DNA of 64,000 nucleotides from Cytobacillus massiliigabonensis (GTDB lineage: Bacteria; Bacillota; Bacilli; Bacillales; Cytobacillaceae): positions 182,084 through 246,083 of the forward strand of contig NZ_LT904902.1 of assembly GCF_900199725.1 (NCBI RefSeq). Reading direction: 5' to 3'. Positions 1 to 9,052 of this stretch are shown piece by piece. The position numbers were made by a program, and so were the translations under genes. Each line of letters begins with the position of its first letter. The stretch's first letter is position 1. The notes under the pieces were generated by a model. That model saw only the letters and a program-made list of their open reading frames with translations, did not search any database and had not been told where the DNA came from.

Positions 1-2169
1 TTCCCCAGCTTTTCTATGCATTTCAAGACTTTCTTCAAGCTTTTGAATATCTGACTTTAGCATTTTCACTTGCGCTTCCATGCTAAGTGTTTTCGTTTCC
101 ATGTCATTAATTCTTGTCTTTAATTCCTCAAGCTCACTTTTTCTGCTTAAAAGGGAGGAGGTTTTTTGCTTTAGTGCGCCCCCAGTCATTGAACCGCCAG
201 GATTAACTACATCTCCATCAAGAGTAACGAGACGGACCCGATACTGCAGAATCTTAGCCAATTCATTTGCACCTTGTAAATCTTTTGTAATTACTACATT
301 CCCAAGCAAATTATTAATTGTTTCTTTGTACTTTTCATCCGCTTCAATTAATTTTGCAGCAACACCAACGAATGAAGGATGATGCTGAATAGACTGAAGC
401 TGACCAGAATTTATGAATTTTCCTTTAATAACATTAAGAGGAAGGAAGGTTGCTCTGCCATAAGAATTTTTCTTCAAGTATTGGATTGCATCCCTGCCGT
501 CCTTTTCAGATTCAACAACGATGTGCTGCGTTGCTCCGCCTAAGGCTGTTTCAATGGCTATCTCATAATCCTTAGGCACTTGAATTAATTCAGCAACAGC
601 ACCCTCTATCCCGTTTAGCTTATTTCCTCGTGCCTTCAAAACCTCTTTTACACCTTGAAAGAAGCCTGAATAGTCATCTTCCATTTCCGTAAGCATTTCT
701 TGTCTGGATTTTGCCTTCTGCAAATATTGATAAGCTTGATAAAGTGTTGTTTCTTGTTTTTGGTAATTATTTTTTGCTGTTTCCAGTCTTCTTTGCTCAT
801 CTCTAAATTTCTTTACCTGCTCGTCCAACTCATTTTGAACGCTTTGAAGGAGAGATTGAACGGTTTCTTTCTTTTCAATAATTGTTTTGCGCGTTTGGAT
901 AAACCCTTCATTGTCTTTTTCAAGCCTAGAAGTTCGATAGCCCAGTTGGCTCTCCTGCTGTTCAATGTTTTGCAGTTCATTTTTAGCTGCCGCTTGTTTA
1001 CTTAGAACTTCAATGTAGTCACTTTTAAGTGTTTCAATCTTTTCCTCTGTATTCTCGCTAAATAGCTTAAGCTGTTCTTGTTTTTTCTTTAAATCCTTTT
1101 GCAGTACATTAGCTGCTTGTTCAATTTCTATTAATAGTTGTGATTGTTTTTCTTTTTCTCTTGTCAATTCCAAATCTTTTTCTGTTAACTCTTCTAAACT
1201 TCTATGAAGCTGTTCTTTATTCTGAGAAGCATTTTTCTTTCGCTCTTTTAAAACTTCTTTTCTACCTTCAAGCTTTTCAAGCTCTTCACTCGCATGGAGC
1301 AGGACATTCTGCAAATCATTAATTGATTCATCAATCGCTTGTGCATGATCTCTTAATTCCTCAATTTTTGCTTCTTTACTATGAAGTGCTGCTGAATGCT
1401 TTATCTCATTTTGCTTATGAAATTCTAATTCCTGTGAAAGTTTCTCCCATTTCGAATGTAAATCCTCGATTTCGAAAACAGTTAGTGCCACTTCAATTTT
1501 CTCAAGTTCATCCTTATGCTCTAAATAATCCTTCGCAATGGATGCCTGGATTTTTAATGGTTCTACTTGAGTTTCTAATTCATATACTATGTCATTCACA
1601 CGGTTTAAATTTTCTTGCGTTTCAGAAAGCTTTCCCTCTGCTTTTTTCTTTCTCGTCTTATATTTAAGAACTCCAGCAGCCTCTTCAAAAATGGTTCTGC
1701 GTTCTTCAGCCTTACTGTTCAGAATTTCTTCCACTCTTCCCTGACTAATGATGGAAAAAGCTTCTCTTCCTAAACCTGAGTCCATAAATAAATCAATAAT
1801 ATCTTTTAACCGGCATGACTGCTTATTTATTAAAAATTCACTTTCACCAGAGCGATATACCCTTCTTGTCACACTCACTTCATTATAATCAATCGGTAAA
1901 CGCTGATCCTCGTTATCTAAAGTGAGCGTAACCTCTGCAAAGTTTAATGCTTTTCGGGAATCGCTCCCAGAAAAAATTATATCTTCCATTTTTGCGCCGC
2001 GTAATGATTTTGCTGATTGTTCCCCCAGCACCCAGCGGATTGCATCGGTAATATTGCTCTTCCCGCTGCCATTAGGTCCAACTACCGCTGTGACCCCAGG
2101 AACAAAATCAACCATGATTCTTTCAGCAAACGATTTAAATCCAACAACATCTAACCGTTTTAAAAACAA
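1..2169 (-). CDS. smc: Chromosome partition ATPase SMC (C-terminal part outside window)
   Basis: SMC forms the condensin-like ring that organises and segregates the chromosome together with ScpA and ScpB. The reading frame runs from 2169 off the left edge, giving the first 723 residues of a protein normally near 1,190. The N-terminal ATPase half has the Walker A motif GPNGSGKS at residues 31-38, followed by a long heptad-rich coiled coil (about 170-500) and most of the hinge (about 505-670); the window stops early in the returning coiled coil. The start is a TTG at 2167-2169 preceded by a GGGGGAG-type ribosome binding site; no ATG fits the conserved MFLKRL-type start. It follows rnc by 49 bases, as in B. 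subtilis. The missing C-terminal half holds the signature motif and Walker B. Confidence 0.97.
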   Translation of the reverse strand, partial: MFLKRLDVVGFKSFAERIMVDFVPGVTAVVGPNGSGKSNITDAIRWVLGEQSAKSLRGAKMEDIIFSGSDSRKALNFAEVTLTLDNEDQRLPIDYNEVSVTRRVYRSGESEFLINKQSCRLKDIIDLFMDSGLGREAFSIISQGRVEEILNSKAEERRTIFEEAAGVLKYKTRKKKAEGKLSETQENLNRVNDIVYELETQVEPLKIQASIAKDYLEHKDELEKIEVALTVFEIEDLHSKWEKLSQELEFHKQNEIKHSAALHSKEAKIEELRDHAQAIDESINDLQNVLLHASEELEKLEGRKEVLKERKKNASQNKEQLHRSLEELTEKDLELTREKEKQSQLLIEIEQAANVLQKDLKKKQEQLKLFSENTEEKIETLKSDYIEVLSKQAAAKNELQNIEQQESQLGYRTSRLEKDNEGFIQTRKTIIEKKETVQSLLQSVQNELDEQVKKFRDEQRRLETAKNNYQKQETTLYQAYQYLQKAKSRQEMLTEMEDDYSGFFQGVKEVLKARGNKLNGIEGAVAELIQVPKDYEIAIETALGGATQHIVVESEKDGRDAIQYLKKNSYGRATFLPLNVIKGKFINSGQLQSIQHHPSFVGVAAKLIEADEKYKETINNLLGNVVITKDLQGANELAKILQYRVRLVTLDGDVVNPGGSMTGGALKQKTSSLLSRKSELEELKTRINDMETKTLSMEAQVKMLKSDIQKLEESLEMHRKAGE

Positions 2170-2218
2170 TTGCTGCTCCCCCTCACCCCAGGGCATTGCT
2201 TCCCTAGTTCTTTTGTCT

Positions 2219-2959
2219 TTACGTGTGACTTTTTAACACCTCAAGTGCCATCTGGGCAGCATGCTGCTCTGCTTCTTTCTTCGACCGTCCTGTTCCGATC
2301 CCTAATTCTTTGCCGTTCATTGATACTCTCGAAACAAATTCCCGATTATGTGCAGGTCCTTTTTCTTGTAATATTTTATATTCAATTAAACCAGCTCCAT
2401 CCCGTTGAATGAGCTCTTGAAGCTGACTCTTAAAATCCATTACATGCGCAAATGCGCCCGAGTCGATTTTCGGAAAAACAATCTTCTCCAGAAAACGAAT
2501 GACAGTTTGCAGCCCTTGATCTAAATATAGAGCACCAATAAATGCTTCAAATACATCTGCAAGCAGGGCAGGTCTTTCCCTCCCCCCAGTCATCTCTTCA
2601 CCTTTTCCTAAAAGAATCAATTTCCCAAATGACAGATCATGTGCAAATGCCACTAATGAAGGCTCACATACGACGGCAGCCCTTAATTTCGTTAATTCTC
2701 CTTCACTCATCATCGGATATTTAAGAAATAGAAAATGAGAGACAGTTAATTCAAGAACCGCATCTCCTAAAAATTCTAGTCTTTCATTATCTTCATGCGG
2801 TTTACGTCGATGTTCATTTACATACGATGAATGGGTGAATGCTTGCTTTAGCAGTTTTTCGTTTTGAAACTGAATTCCCAGCTTATTCTGAAATTCTTTA
2901 AATTGCTTATCAATTGAACGAATCATACGTTTTTCTTTGTCTTTCCCATTATTGTGCAT
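2219..2959 (-). CDS. rnc: Ribonuclease III
   Basis: This is the double-strand-specific endoribonuclease that processes rRNA precursors, the scRNA of the signal recognition particle and structured mRNAs. The 246-residue protein has the RNase III signature [11 protein letters not shown] at 58-68, with acidic metal ligands E62, D66, D135 and E138, and a C-terminal double-stranded-RNA-binding domain from about residue 175. I start it at the ATG at 2959 because AAGGGTG lies 6 bases upstream and MHNNGKDK lines up with the recalled B. subtilis N-terminus; a GTG nine bases further out (2968) is possible but less well placed. It sits between acpP and smc in the usual order. Two stem-loops lie in the 220-base gap upstream. 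Confidence 0.97.
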   Translation of the reverse strand: MHNNGKDKEKRMIRSIDKQFKEFQNKLGIQFQNEKLLKQAFTHSSYVNEHRRKPHEDNERLEFLGDAVLELTVSHFLFLKYPMMSEGELTKLRAAVVCEPSLVAFAHDLSFGKLILLGKGEEMTGGRERPALLADVFEAFIGALYLDQGLQTVIRFLEKIVFPKIDSGAFAHVMDFKSQLQELIQRDGAGLIEYKILQEKGPAHNREFVSRVSMNGKELGIGTGRSKKEAEQHAAQMALEVLKSHT

Positions 2960-3023
2960 ATTGTTCACCCTTGTTAGTTATAAAATTGTCATCTATCAAT
3001 AGCTATTCCCGTTTTCACAGAAT

Positions 3024-3050
3024 AAAGCCCCGTTTTACGAACGGAGCTTT
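3024..3050 (-). other. Stem-loop in the rnc leader
   Basis: AAAGC plus CCGTT (3024-3034) pair with AACGG plus GCTTT (3040-3050), interrupted by one C-A mismatch and closed by a 5-base loop. There is no run of T on either side, so it is a weak terminator candidate at best. It lies 65 bases upstream of the rnc start and could be an RNA processing or autoregulatory hairpin. Confidence 0.5.
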
Positions 3051-3130
3051 AAGAATACCGTATTTACTGTCCACAATTACCTAAAAATATAACCCAGGTA
3101 ATAATGGACAGGAAATACGAATTTTTAGTG

Positions 3131-3157
3131 CAGTGAGGGTAATTTGTACCCTCACTG
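3131..3157 (-). terminator. Perfect 11-bp stem-loop after acpP
   Basis: CAGTGAGGGTA (3131-3141) pairs perfectly with TACCCTCACTG (3147-3157) around a 5-base loop, 24 bases beyond the acpP stop. On the minus strand it is followed by CACTAAAAATT rather than a clean T-run, so it may act as an mRNA 3-prime stabiliser or a partial terminator that limits read-through from the very abundant acpP message into rnc. Confidence 0.6.
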
Positions 3158-3181
3158 AAAAGTTTAATCGTATCCCTTAGA

Positions 3182-3415
3182 TTATTGTTTCGCTTGTATG
3201 TAGTTAACAGCATCACCAACTGTTGCAATCTTTTCAGCGTCATCATCAGAGATTTCCATATCAAACTCATCTTCTAATTCCATTACTAATTCTACTACAT
3301 CAAGGGAATCAGCGCCAAGATCATCTTTAAATGAAGCCTCAAGCTTAACCTCTGATTCTTCAACACCAAGACGGTCTACGATAATCTTCGTTACGCGTTC
3401 TAATACATCTGCCAT
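3182..3415 (-). CDS. acpP: Acyl carrier protein
   Basis: ACP carries growing acyl chains on a phosphopantetheine arm during fatty acid and phospholipid synthesis; it is small, acidic and cytosolic. The 77-residue protein has the attachment motif DSLD with the modified serine at residue 37, and the helical, acid-rich pattern of bacterial ACP. A GGGGAGGTG ribosome binding site stands 9 bases before the ATG. It follows fabG by 116 bases, which leaves room for its own promoter, although it also belongs to the fapR-plsX-fabD-fabG transcription unit in relatives. The perfect hairpin at 3131-3157 follows. Confidence 0.99.
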   Translation of the reverse strand: MADVLERVTKIIVDRLGVEESEVKLEASFKDDLGADSLDVVELVMELEDEFDMEISDDDAEKIATVGDAVNYIQAKQ

Positions 3416-3531
3416 ACTTATTCACCTCCCCTCAAGACATTATAGAGTATTTTTCACAAATAATAAATGCTCCATAATCAATTTTATTAAGCAAATGTTT
3501 AACACCTTGCATATCATCAGATGTGCAGCAC

Positions 3532-4275
3532 TTACATCACCATTCCGCCATCTACATGAAGAGTTTGTCCTGTCATATATCGGCTGTCCTCAGATGCTAA
3601 AAACACAGCAACATTCGCAATATCTGAAGGCTCACCGAAACGCGCTAAAGGAATTTGTTTTAACATTTGATCCTTTACGTCTTCAGTTAGCTTGTCCGTC
3701 ATATCAGTCGTAATAAATCCAGGTGCAATCGCATTAACAGTGATTCCGCGTGATGAAAGCTCCTTTGCCGTTGACTTCGTAAGACCGATAACGCCAGATT
3801 TAGCTGCAACATAGTTAGCTTGTCCTGGGTTTCCGCTCACACCTACAATAGACGAAATATTAATAATTCGTCCGCTGCGCTGTTTCATCATTTGTCTTGT
3901 AACTGCCTTTGTACAAAGGAAGACCCCTTTAAGATTGATATTAATTACATCATCCCATTCTTCCTCTTTCATTCTCATAAGAAGGTTGTCTTTTGTAATT
4001 CCAGCATTGTTTACGAGAATATCAAGCTTTCCAAAGATGTCAATCGTTTCTTTCACCATATGGGCAACAGACTCGCTATTTGAAACATCACATTGAATTG
4101 CGACAGCATTTCTTCCAAGTTCCTTAATCTCAGCAACTACTTGATTTGCTCTCTCTTCGCTCCCTGAATAATTAACCACAACGTCTGCACCTTGCTTAGC
4201 AAGACCTAATGCAATCTCTCTTCCAATACCGCGAGAAGCACCTGTTACAAGAGCAGCTTTTCCCTCTAGCTTCAT
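3532..4275 (-). CDS. fabG: 3-oxoacyl-ACP reductase FabG
   Basis: FabG catalyses the NADPH-dependent reduction of 3-oxoacyl-ACP, the first reductive step of each fatty acid elongation round. The 247-residue short-chain dehydrogenase shows the nucleotide-binding TGASRGIG at 11-18, NNAG at 89-92, and the catalytic Ser141/142, Tyr155 and Lys159. The start overlaps the fabD stop by four bases (ATGA), indicating translational coupling inside the FapR-controlled operon. Length and motifs are typical. Confidence 0.98.
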   Translation of the reverse strand: MKLEGKAALVTGASRGIGREIALGLAKQGADVVVNYSGSEERANQVVAEIKELGRNAVAIQCDVSNSESVAHMVKETIDIFGKLDILVNNAGITKDNLLMRMKEEEWDDVININLKGVFLCTKAVTRQMMKQRSGRIINISSIVGVSGNPGQANYVAAKSGVIGLTKSTAKELSSRGITVNAIAPGFITTDMTDKLTEDVKDQMLKQIPLARFGEPSDIANVAVFLASEDSRYMTGQTLHVDGGMVM

Positions 4276-5219
4276 TGACTTTCCTCCTTTAGAGACTCAA
4301 TAACTTCAAGACAAGTATCTTTGTCTGAAACAGCATGAATTCGTACCGTTTTATCAATTTTCTTTACTAAACCAGAAAGAACTTTGCCTGGTCCGATTTC
4401 GATAAATGTATCTACACCTAAAGAAATCATTTTTTGAATAGAATCCTCCCATAAAACAGGGTAATATAATTGTTCAATTAATCGGCTCTTAATTTCATCT
4501 GATGAAGACATTTCCATAGCTGTAACGTTTGCAATCACAGGAACTTCAGCATCATTTACAGAAATTTCGTTGAGTATGCCTTTAAATTTTTCTGCAGCAG
4601 GTTTCATAAGCGTAGAATGAAATGGACCACTTACAACTAAAGGCATTGCCCTCTTGGCACCTGCTTCCTTTGCTTTTACTGACGCAAGCTCAACCCCTTT
4701 TTTGGAACCAGAGATTACAATCTGACCAGGACAATTTAAATTAGCTAACTGGACTGGGTGTCCCTGATTTGTAATTTCTGTTGTAACAGCAGCAAGTTTA
4801 TCTCGATCAAGACCTAAAATTGCCGCCATTGATCCTTCTCCATTCGGGACAGCTTCTTCCATAAATTCGCCTCTTTTTCGTACAGCGTATACGCCATCCT
4901 CAAAGGAAAATGCCCCAGAAGCAACAAGTGCAGTATATTCACCAAGACTATGTCCAGCAACAAAATCTGGTTGAATTCCAAATTGTTTAAAATACTCCAA
5001 GATCGCAATACTAGTTGTTAAAAGGGCAGGCTGTGCATTTGTTGTTAACGTCAGCTCTTCCTGTGGACCTTCAAAAATAAGGGTAGAGAGCGGAAATTTC
5101 AGTCTCTCATCTGCTTTATCAAATATAGACTTAACTGTTGCATCCGATTCAGCTAAAGATTTGCCCATTCCTACTGTTTGTGAACCTTGCCCCGGAAATA
5201 GAAATGCTATTTTTCCCAT
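4272..5219 (-). CDS. fabD: Malonyl-CoA:ACP transacylase FabD
   Basis: FabD transfers malonyl groups from CoA to ACP and so supplies the two-carbon donor for chain elongation. The 315-residue protein has the oxyanion-region GQGSQ at 10-14, the nucleophile motif GHSLG with Ser91, and the partner histidine in GPFH at His201. It follows plsX by 21 bases and overlaps fabG by four, so the three are one transcription unit under FapR. Nothing unusual was seen. Confidence 0.98.
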   Translation of the reverse strand: MGKIAFLFPGQGSQTVGMGKSLAESDATVKSIFDKADERLKFPLSTLIFEGPQEELTLTTNAQPALLTTSIAILEYFKQFGIQPDFVAGHSLGEYTALVASGAFSFEDGVYAVRKRGEFMEEAVPNGEGSMAAILGLDRDKLAAVTTEITNQGHPVQLANLNCPGQIVISGSKKGVELASVKAKEAGAKRAMPLVVSGPFHSTLMKPAAEKFKGILNEISVNDAEVPVIANVTAMEMSSSDEIKSRLIEQLYYPVLWEDSIQKMISLGVDTFIEIGPGKVLSGLVKKIDKTVRIHAVSDKDTCLEVIESLKEESQ

Positions 5220-5240
5220 TTCAATTCTCCTTTTTCAAGT

Positions 5241-6233
5241 TTATTTTGATGCTTCCTTTTCCACTGCTTCTTTTATCGTTTGTGAAACTGCGTTTTCAAC
5301 CATGTTTCTTGTTTGTCTGACGGCACTAAATAATGCATTCGCATCGGATGAACCATGCGCTTTAATAACTGGTGCCTTCAAGCCAAACAATCCAGCACCG
5401 CCATATTCTGAGTAATCCATTTTTGATTTTAATTGAGCAAGATCTGGTTTCAGAACAGCTGCAGCCATTTTACTTTTAAAGCTGCTAGTAAGTGCAGTTT
5501 TCATCATTTTAAAAACAGAAAGTGCTGTCCCTTCAATCGTTTTAAGGACCATATTGCCAGTAAAGCCATCGGTCACTACAACATCTGCCACTCCATCCAG
5601 TAAATCTCGTGCTTCTACATTGCCAATAAAATGAATATTTGCTTGCTGTAGAAGTTCAAAGGTATTCTTAGCTAGTTCATTCCCTTTTTTCTCTTCTGTT
5701 CCTATGTTCAAAAGGCCTATTCTCGGTTTAGATATTCCGCGTACCTTTTCAGCGTAAATAGAGCCCATAATGGCGTATTGCAGCAGATGTTCTGGTTTTG
5801 CATCCACATTGGCACCTACATCAAGAAGCAGGAATCCTTCTCCGCCGATTGTTGGTAATGTTGGTGATAAGGCAGGGCGTTCAATGCCTTCAATTCGGCC
5901 TACAACAAAAAGACCTGCAGCCATTAAAGCTCCTGTATTCCCAGCAGATATACAAGCATCTGCTTTTCCATCTGCTACCTGCTGTGCGGCAAGGACCATA
6001 GAAGCTGTCTTCTTTCGCCGAACAGCTCTAACAGGCTCGTCCGTAGGCAAAATGACTTCATCGGTATGTAATATTTCAATTCGTTCATTGGACGTTAAAT
6101 ATTGTTTTATTTTTATTTCGTCTCCAACTAAGGTAATGTGAATATCTTTATATTCACTTATCGCTTTCATTGCTCCAAGAACAATTTCTTTTGGGGCATG
6201 ATCGCCACCCATTGCATCAATTGCTATTTTCAT
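5241..6233 (-). CDS. plsX: Phosphate acyltransferase PlsX
   Basis: PlsX converts acyl-ACP and phosphate into acyl-phosphate, which PlsY then uses to acylate glycerol-3-phosphate, so it joins fatty acid synthesis to phospholipid synthesis at the membrane surface. The 330-residue protein begins with the family signature [12 protein letters not shown] and contains the later GFTGN and GGAGLFGL segments typical of PlsX. An AAAGGAAG ribosome binding site precedes the ATG. It lies directly downstream of fapR, whose product responds to malonyl-CoA, giving feedback from the precursor pool to lipid output. Confidence 0.97.
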   Translation of the reverse strand: MKIAIDAMGGDHAPKEIVLGAMKAISEYKDIHITLVGDEIKIKQYLTSNERIEILHTDEVILPTDEPVRAVRRKKTASMVLAAQQVADGKADACISAGNTGALMAAGLFVVGRIEGIERPALSPTLPTIGGEGFLLLDVGANVDAKPEHLLQYAIMGSIYAEKVRGISKPRIGLLNIGTEEKKGNELAKNTFELLQQANIHFIGNVEARDLLDGVADVVVTDGFTGNMVLKTIEGTALSVFKMMKTALTSSFKSKMAAAVLKPDLAQLKSKMDYSEYGGAGLFGLKAPVIKAHGSSDANALFSAVRQTRNMVENAVSQTIKEAVEKEASK

Positions 6234-6272
6234 ATATCTATAACTTCCTTTGTTATTAATTTGAAGAGAAAT

Positions 6273-6848
6273 CTAAGATCTTCGTCCTGTTTCTGAACGA
6301 AACATTTCAAATTCACCCATAAAGACAAGTTCATTATTAACAAAGCTAGTCACTTCTACAATCGTTCTGCCCTTTTCTGTATCTATGTTGACTACCCTTG
6401 CCTTCGCAATTACCCTTTCATTTTGTTTTACTGAGCGGGTAAATTGGATATTTGCTTTGGCAGTTAAAGCTAGTTCATCATTGATTAACGCAACTGCAAG
6501 CGAATTTGCCTGGGCAAATAAATGATGCCCTCTGGCAATCTGGTTTCTTCTAAAAACATGCTCTTCTTTAATATCCAATATGGATATCGCTGTTTTATCC
6601 AGCTCTATGTCAATAATTTCTCCGATAATTTCCTCTATCGGCAGTGCCCGCACTTCATCATCAAATCTTTTTTCAGCGACATTTTTTATACGTTCGCGCA
6701 ATTCAGGGATCGATAGCTCAAGACGGTCCAAACGAATGGTTTGAACACTAACCGTAAACTTTTCCGCAAGTTCTTCATCCGTTACAAAAGGATTTTCCTT
6801 TATTGTTGTACTTAATAATGCTTGCCGTTCCTTTTTATTTCTTTTCAT
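6273..6848 (-). CDS. fapR: Fatty acid and phospholipid synthesis repressor FapR
   Basis: FapR represses lipid-synthesis genes and is released from DNA by malonyl-CoA. The 191-residue protein has an N-terminal DeoR-like helix-turn-helix (about 1-60, with [14 protein letters not shown] as the recognition part), a linker helix, and a C-terminal hot-dog effector domain (about 75-185) carrying the conserved [16 protein letters not shown] segment. The start ATG at 6848 matches the recalled B. subtilis N-terminus, although the ribosome binding site (GGTGTG) is weak. It heads plsX-fabD-fabG and has its own operator just upstream, consistent with autorepression. Confidence 0.97.
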   Translation of the reverse strand: MKRNKKERQALLSTTIKENPFVTDEELAEKFTVSVQTIRLDRLELSIPELRERIKNVAEKRFDDEVRALPIEEIIGEIIDIELDKTAISILDIKEEHVFRRNQIARGHHLFAQANSLAVALINDELALTAKANIQFTRSVKQNERVIAKARVVNIDTEKGRTIVEVTSFVNNELVFMGEFEMFRSETGRRS

Positions 6849-6868
6849 TTAACACACCGTCCGCGATA

Positions 6869-6885
6869 TTAAGACTAGGTACTAA
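6869..6885 (-). promoter_or_regulatory. FapR operator of the fapR operon
   Basis: The 17-base site TTAGTACCTAGTCTTAA, read on the minus strand, matches the known FapR box (TTAGTACC core with a TAA-type right arm). It covers the expected transcription start of the fapR promoter, so binding would block initiation. Malonyl-CoA release of FapR is established in B. subtilis; action here is inferred from the site and gene. Confidence 0.85.
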
Positions 6886-6889
6886 TAGT

Positions 6890-6918
6890 AGTATATAATT
6901 ATGAATTGCTTTAATCAA
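6890..6918 (-). promoter_or_regulatory. SigA-type promoter of fapR-plsX-fabD-fabG
   Basis: TTGATT (6918-6913) and TATACT (6895-6890) are separated by exactly 17 bases, a good SigA promoter. The -35 element overlaps the last codons of recG, whose stop ends at 6911. The FapR operator begins five bases after the -10 element. Confidence 0.75.
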
Positions 6919-8959
6919 GCTTTTCTCCTTCTAAAACTCCTGATTCCTTCAAATAATTTCTTAAATACATATATTCAGAGGACTGCCAAAACTCTTCTGA
7001 CTGTACTAGTAGAGCAGCATCATTTCTCGCAGTCTCTAAAGCGCGATAATCGTGGACCATATCTGCTACTTTAAATTCAGGAAGACCACTTTGTTTTTTT
7101 CCAAAGAAATCTCCTGGGCCTCTTAGCTCAAGATCTTTTTCACTAAGGAGAAATCCATCATTTGTATCCGTCATTATTTTCATCCGTTCTTTACCAACTT
7201 CTGATTTAGGGTCGGCAAGTAAAATACAGTAGGACTGTTCACTGCCGCGTCCCACTCTTCCCCTAAGCTGGTGAAGCTGAGCAAGTCCAAATCTTTCCGC
7301 ATCATAAATGACCATCATCGTTGCATTAGGGACGTTCACTCCTACCTCAACTACTGTTGTAGATACAAGCACTTGTTTTTCATTTTGACTAAACGCTTTC
7401 ATAACTCCTTCTTTTTCATCTGGAGTTAATCTCCCATGCATGAGTCCGATTGCATACCGGCCATTAAAATAATGTGTTAAGTTACTGTGGACATCAATCG
7501 CATTCTGAACATCTAATTTATCTGATTCCTCGATTAAAGGGCAAATGACATACGCTTGATGACCGGCACGAAGCTCCTTTTCCACGAAGGCAAGTACACG
7601 ATCAAGCATATCGGGCTTTGCCCAGTACGTTTCAATCGTCTTTCTTCCTGCAGGCATCTCGTCAATAATCGACACATCCATTTCACCGAAAACTGTGATT
7701 GAAAGTGTTCGCGGAATAGGCGTAGCAGTCATAAATAGGACATCAGGGTTTTCGCCCTTTTCCCTTAGGACTCTGCGCTGCTCCACCCCAAATCGGTGCT
7801 GCTCATCCGTTATCACAAGGCCAAGTTTATGAAATTCGACCTCATCCTGAATTAACGCATGGGTTCCGATTAAAATATCGATTTCTCCTGACTTTAATAA
7901 TTGTAATATTTCTTTTCTGCGTTTTCCTTTTACAGAGCTGGTTAATAACTCACATCGCAGCTGGAAAGGTTCAAGCATCGCACTCAGAGATTCCATATGC
8001 TGTTCCGCTAAAATTTCCGTTGGAACCATCAATGCCCCTTGAAACCCAGCCGTTGTACTTGCATATAGAGCTATCGCTGCAACAGCTGTTTTCCCTGAAC
8101 CAACATCCCCCTGTAAAAGCCGATTCATCCTGAATGGAGATTTCATATCTGTAAGGATTTCATTTACTACCCGTTTCTGTGCATCTGTTAGCGAGAAAGG
8201 CAGAGAGTTAAGGAATGATTGAAGCAATTCTAAATTATAGTTTTGTCCAATCCCTTTTGTTTGGTCTCTTTCAAATTTCCTTAAAGCCTGCATTTTTAGC
8301 TGAAAATAGAAAAACTCTTCATAGACGATCCGGCGTCTTGCATGCTTTAGCTCTTGCTGGTCAGTCGGAAAATGCATGATCCTTATGGCAGTTTTCCTAT
8401 TTAAAAGTTTGTAGTTTCGTATATATTCCTCAGGCAATGTTTCTTCAATATACTCGCCAAATTGATTAAAGGCTAAATTAATAAATCGCCTTATTCCTTT
8501 AACCGTCAGTTTTCCCTTTACTGTATACACCGGTTCAAAATCCTTAGATTTCGACTGTGAACCAATATGTATCTCGCTTGCTGTTATCGTTTGTCTATGC
8601 TGATCCCATTTTCCCGTTACCGATACAATAGCATTAATCGCAATCTTATTTTTCACATAGGGCTGGTTAAAAAGTACGACCTGCACGAGGTATCTTCCGA
8701 CAAGTACCCTTACAGTTAATCTTGAACGCTTTCGTCCATAGTAGACAAGAGAAGGCTCACTATGTACTTTCCCTTCAATTGTAACTCTTTCATCATGCTT
8801 TACATCAGCTAAATCACGAAGGCGATAATCTTCATACCGATATGGGAAATATTCAAGCAAATCATTAATGGTTCTTATCTTCAGTTCACCTAGAATTTCT
8901 TCCGTTTCTCCACCGATTCCTTTAATGGCTGTTATGGACTGATTTAAGATTTCATTCAC
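6911..8959 (-). CDS. recG: ATP-dependent DNA helicase RecG
   Basis: RecG remodels stalled replication forks and Holliday-type junctions. The 682-residue protein has an N-terminal wedge/OB domain (about 50-150), the helicase Walker A motif GDVGSGKT at 284-291, a DEQH box in motif II, and a C-terminal helicase half with the QLRGRVGRG motif. The only fitting start is a GTG at 8957-8959; the nearby GGGAGGG lies too far upstream, so its ribosome binding site is poor. It directly follows fakA; the serine deaminase genes that lie between them in B. subtilis are missing. Confidence 0.97.
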   Translation of the reverse strand: MNEILNQSITAIKGIGGETEEILGELKIRTINDLLEYFPYRYEDYRLRDLADVKHDERVTIEGKVHSEPSLVYYGRKRSRLTVRVLVGRYLVQVVLFNQPYVKNKIAINAIVSVTGKWDQHRQTITASEIHIGSQSKSKDFEPVYTVKGKLTVKGIRRFINLAFNQFGEYIEETLPEEYIRNYKLLNRKTAIRIMHFPTDQQELKHARRRIVYEEFFYFQLKMQALRKFERDQTKGIGQNYNLELLQSFLNSLPFSLTDAQKRVVNEILTDMKSPFRMNRLLQGDVGSGKTAVAAIALYASTTAGFQGALMVPTEILAEQHMESLSAMLEPFQLRCELLTSSVKGKRRKEILQLLKSGEIDILIGTHALIQDEVEFHKLGLVITDEQHRFGVEQRRVLREKGENPDVLFMTATPIPRTLSITVFGEMDVSIIDEMPAGRKTIETYWAKPDMLDRVLAFVEKELRAGHQAYVICPLIEESDKLDVQNAIDVHSNLTHYFNGRYAIGLMHGRLTPDEKEGVMKAFSQNEKQVLVSTTVVEVGVNVPNATMMVIYDAERFGLAQLHQLRGRVGRGSEQSYCILLADPKSEVGKERMKIMTDTNDGFLLSEKDLELRGPGDFFGKKQSGLPEFKVADMVHDYRALETARNDAALLVQSEEFWQSSEYMYLRNYLKESGVLEGEKLD

Positions 8960-9019
8960 GATACTTTAGCGGAAAAGACCATATCCGCCATACCCTCCCT
9001 TTCATTTTTTTCATGACAA

Positions 9020-9044
9020 AAAAGAAGGGGATTCCCCTTCTTTT
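9020..9044 (-). terminator. Intrinsic terminator after fakA
   Basis: An 11-bp stem AAAAGAAGGGG/CCCCTTCTTTT with a 3-base loop is followed on the minus strand by TTTTTTG. It sits 9 bases beyond the fakA stop, so recG probably uses its own start or read-through. Confidence 0.9.
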
Positions 9045-9052
9045 CACATCAC

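Noticed and set aside
1140-1667. Plus-strand open frames in the smc region
   Set aside because: They are antisense shadows of the long smc coding sequence; smc itself reads continuously from 2169 to the window edge.
5770-6141. Plus-strand 123-codon open frame
   Set aside because: It is antisense to plsX, whose frame is fully conserved.
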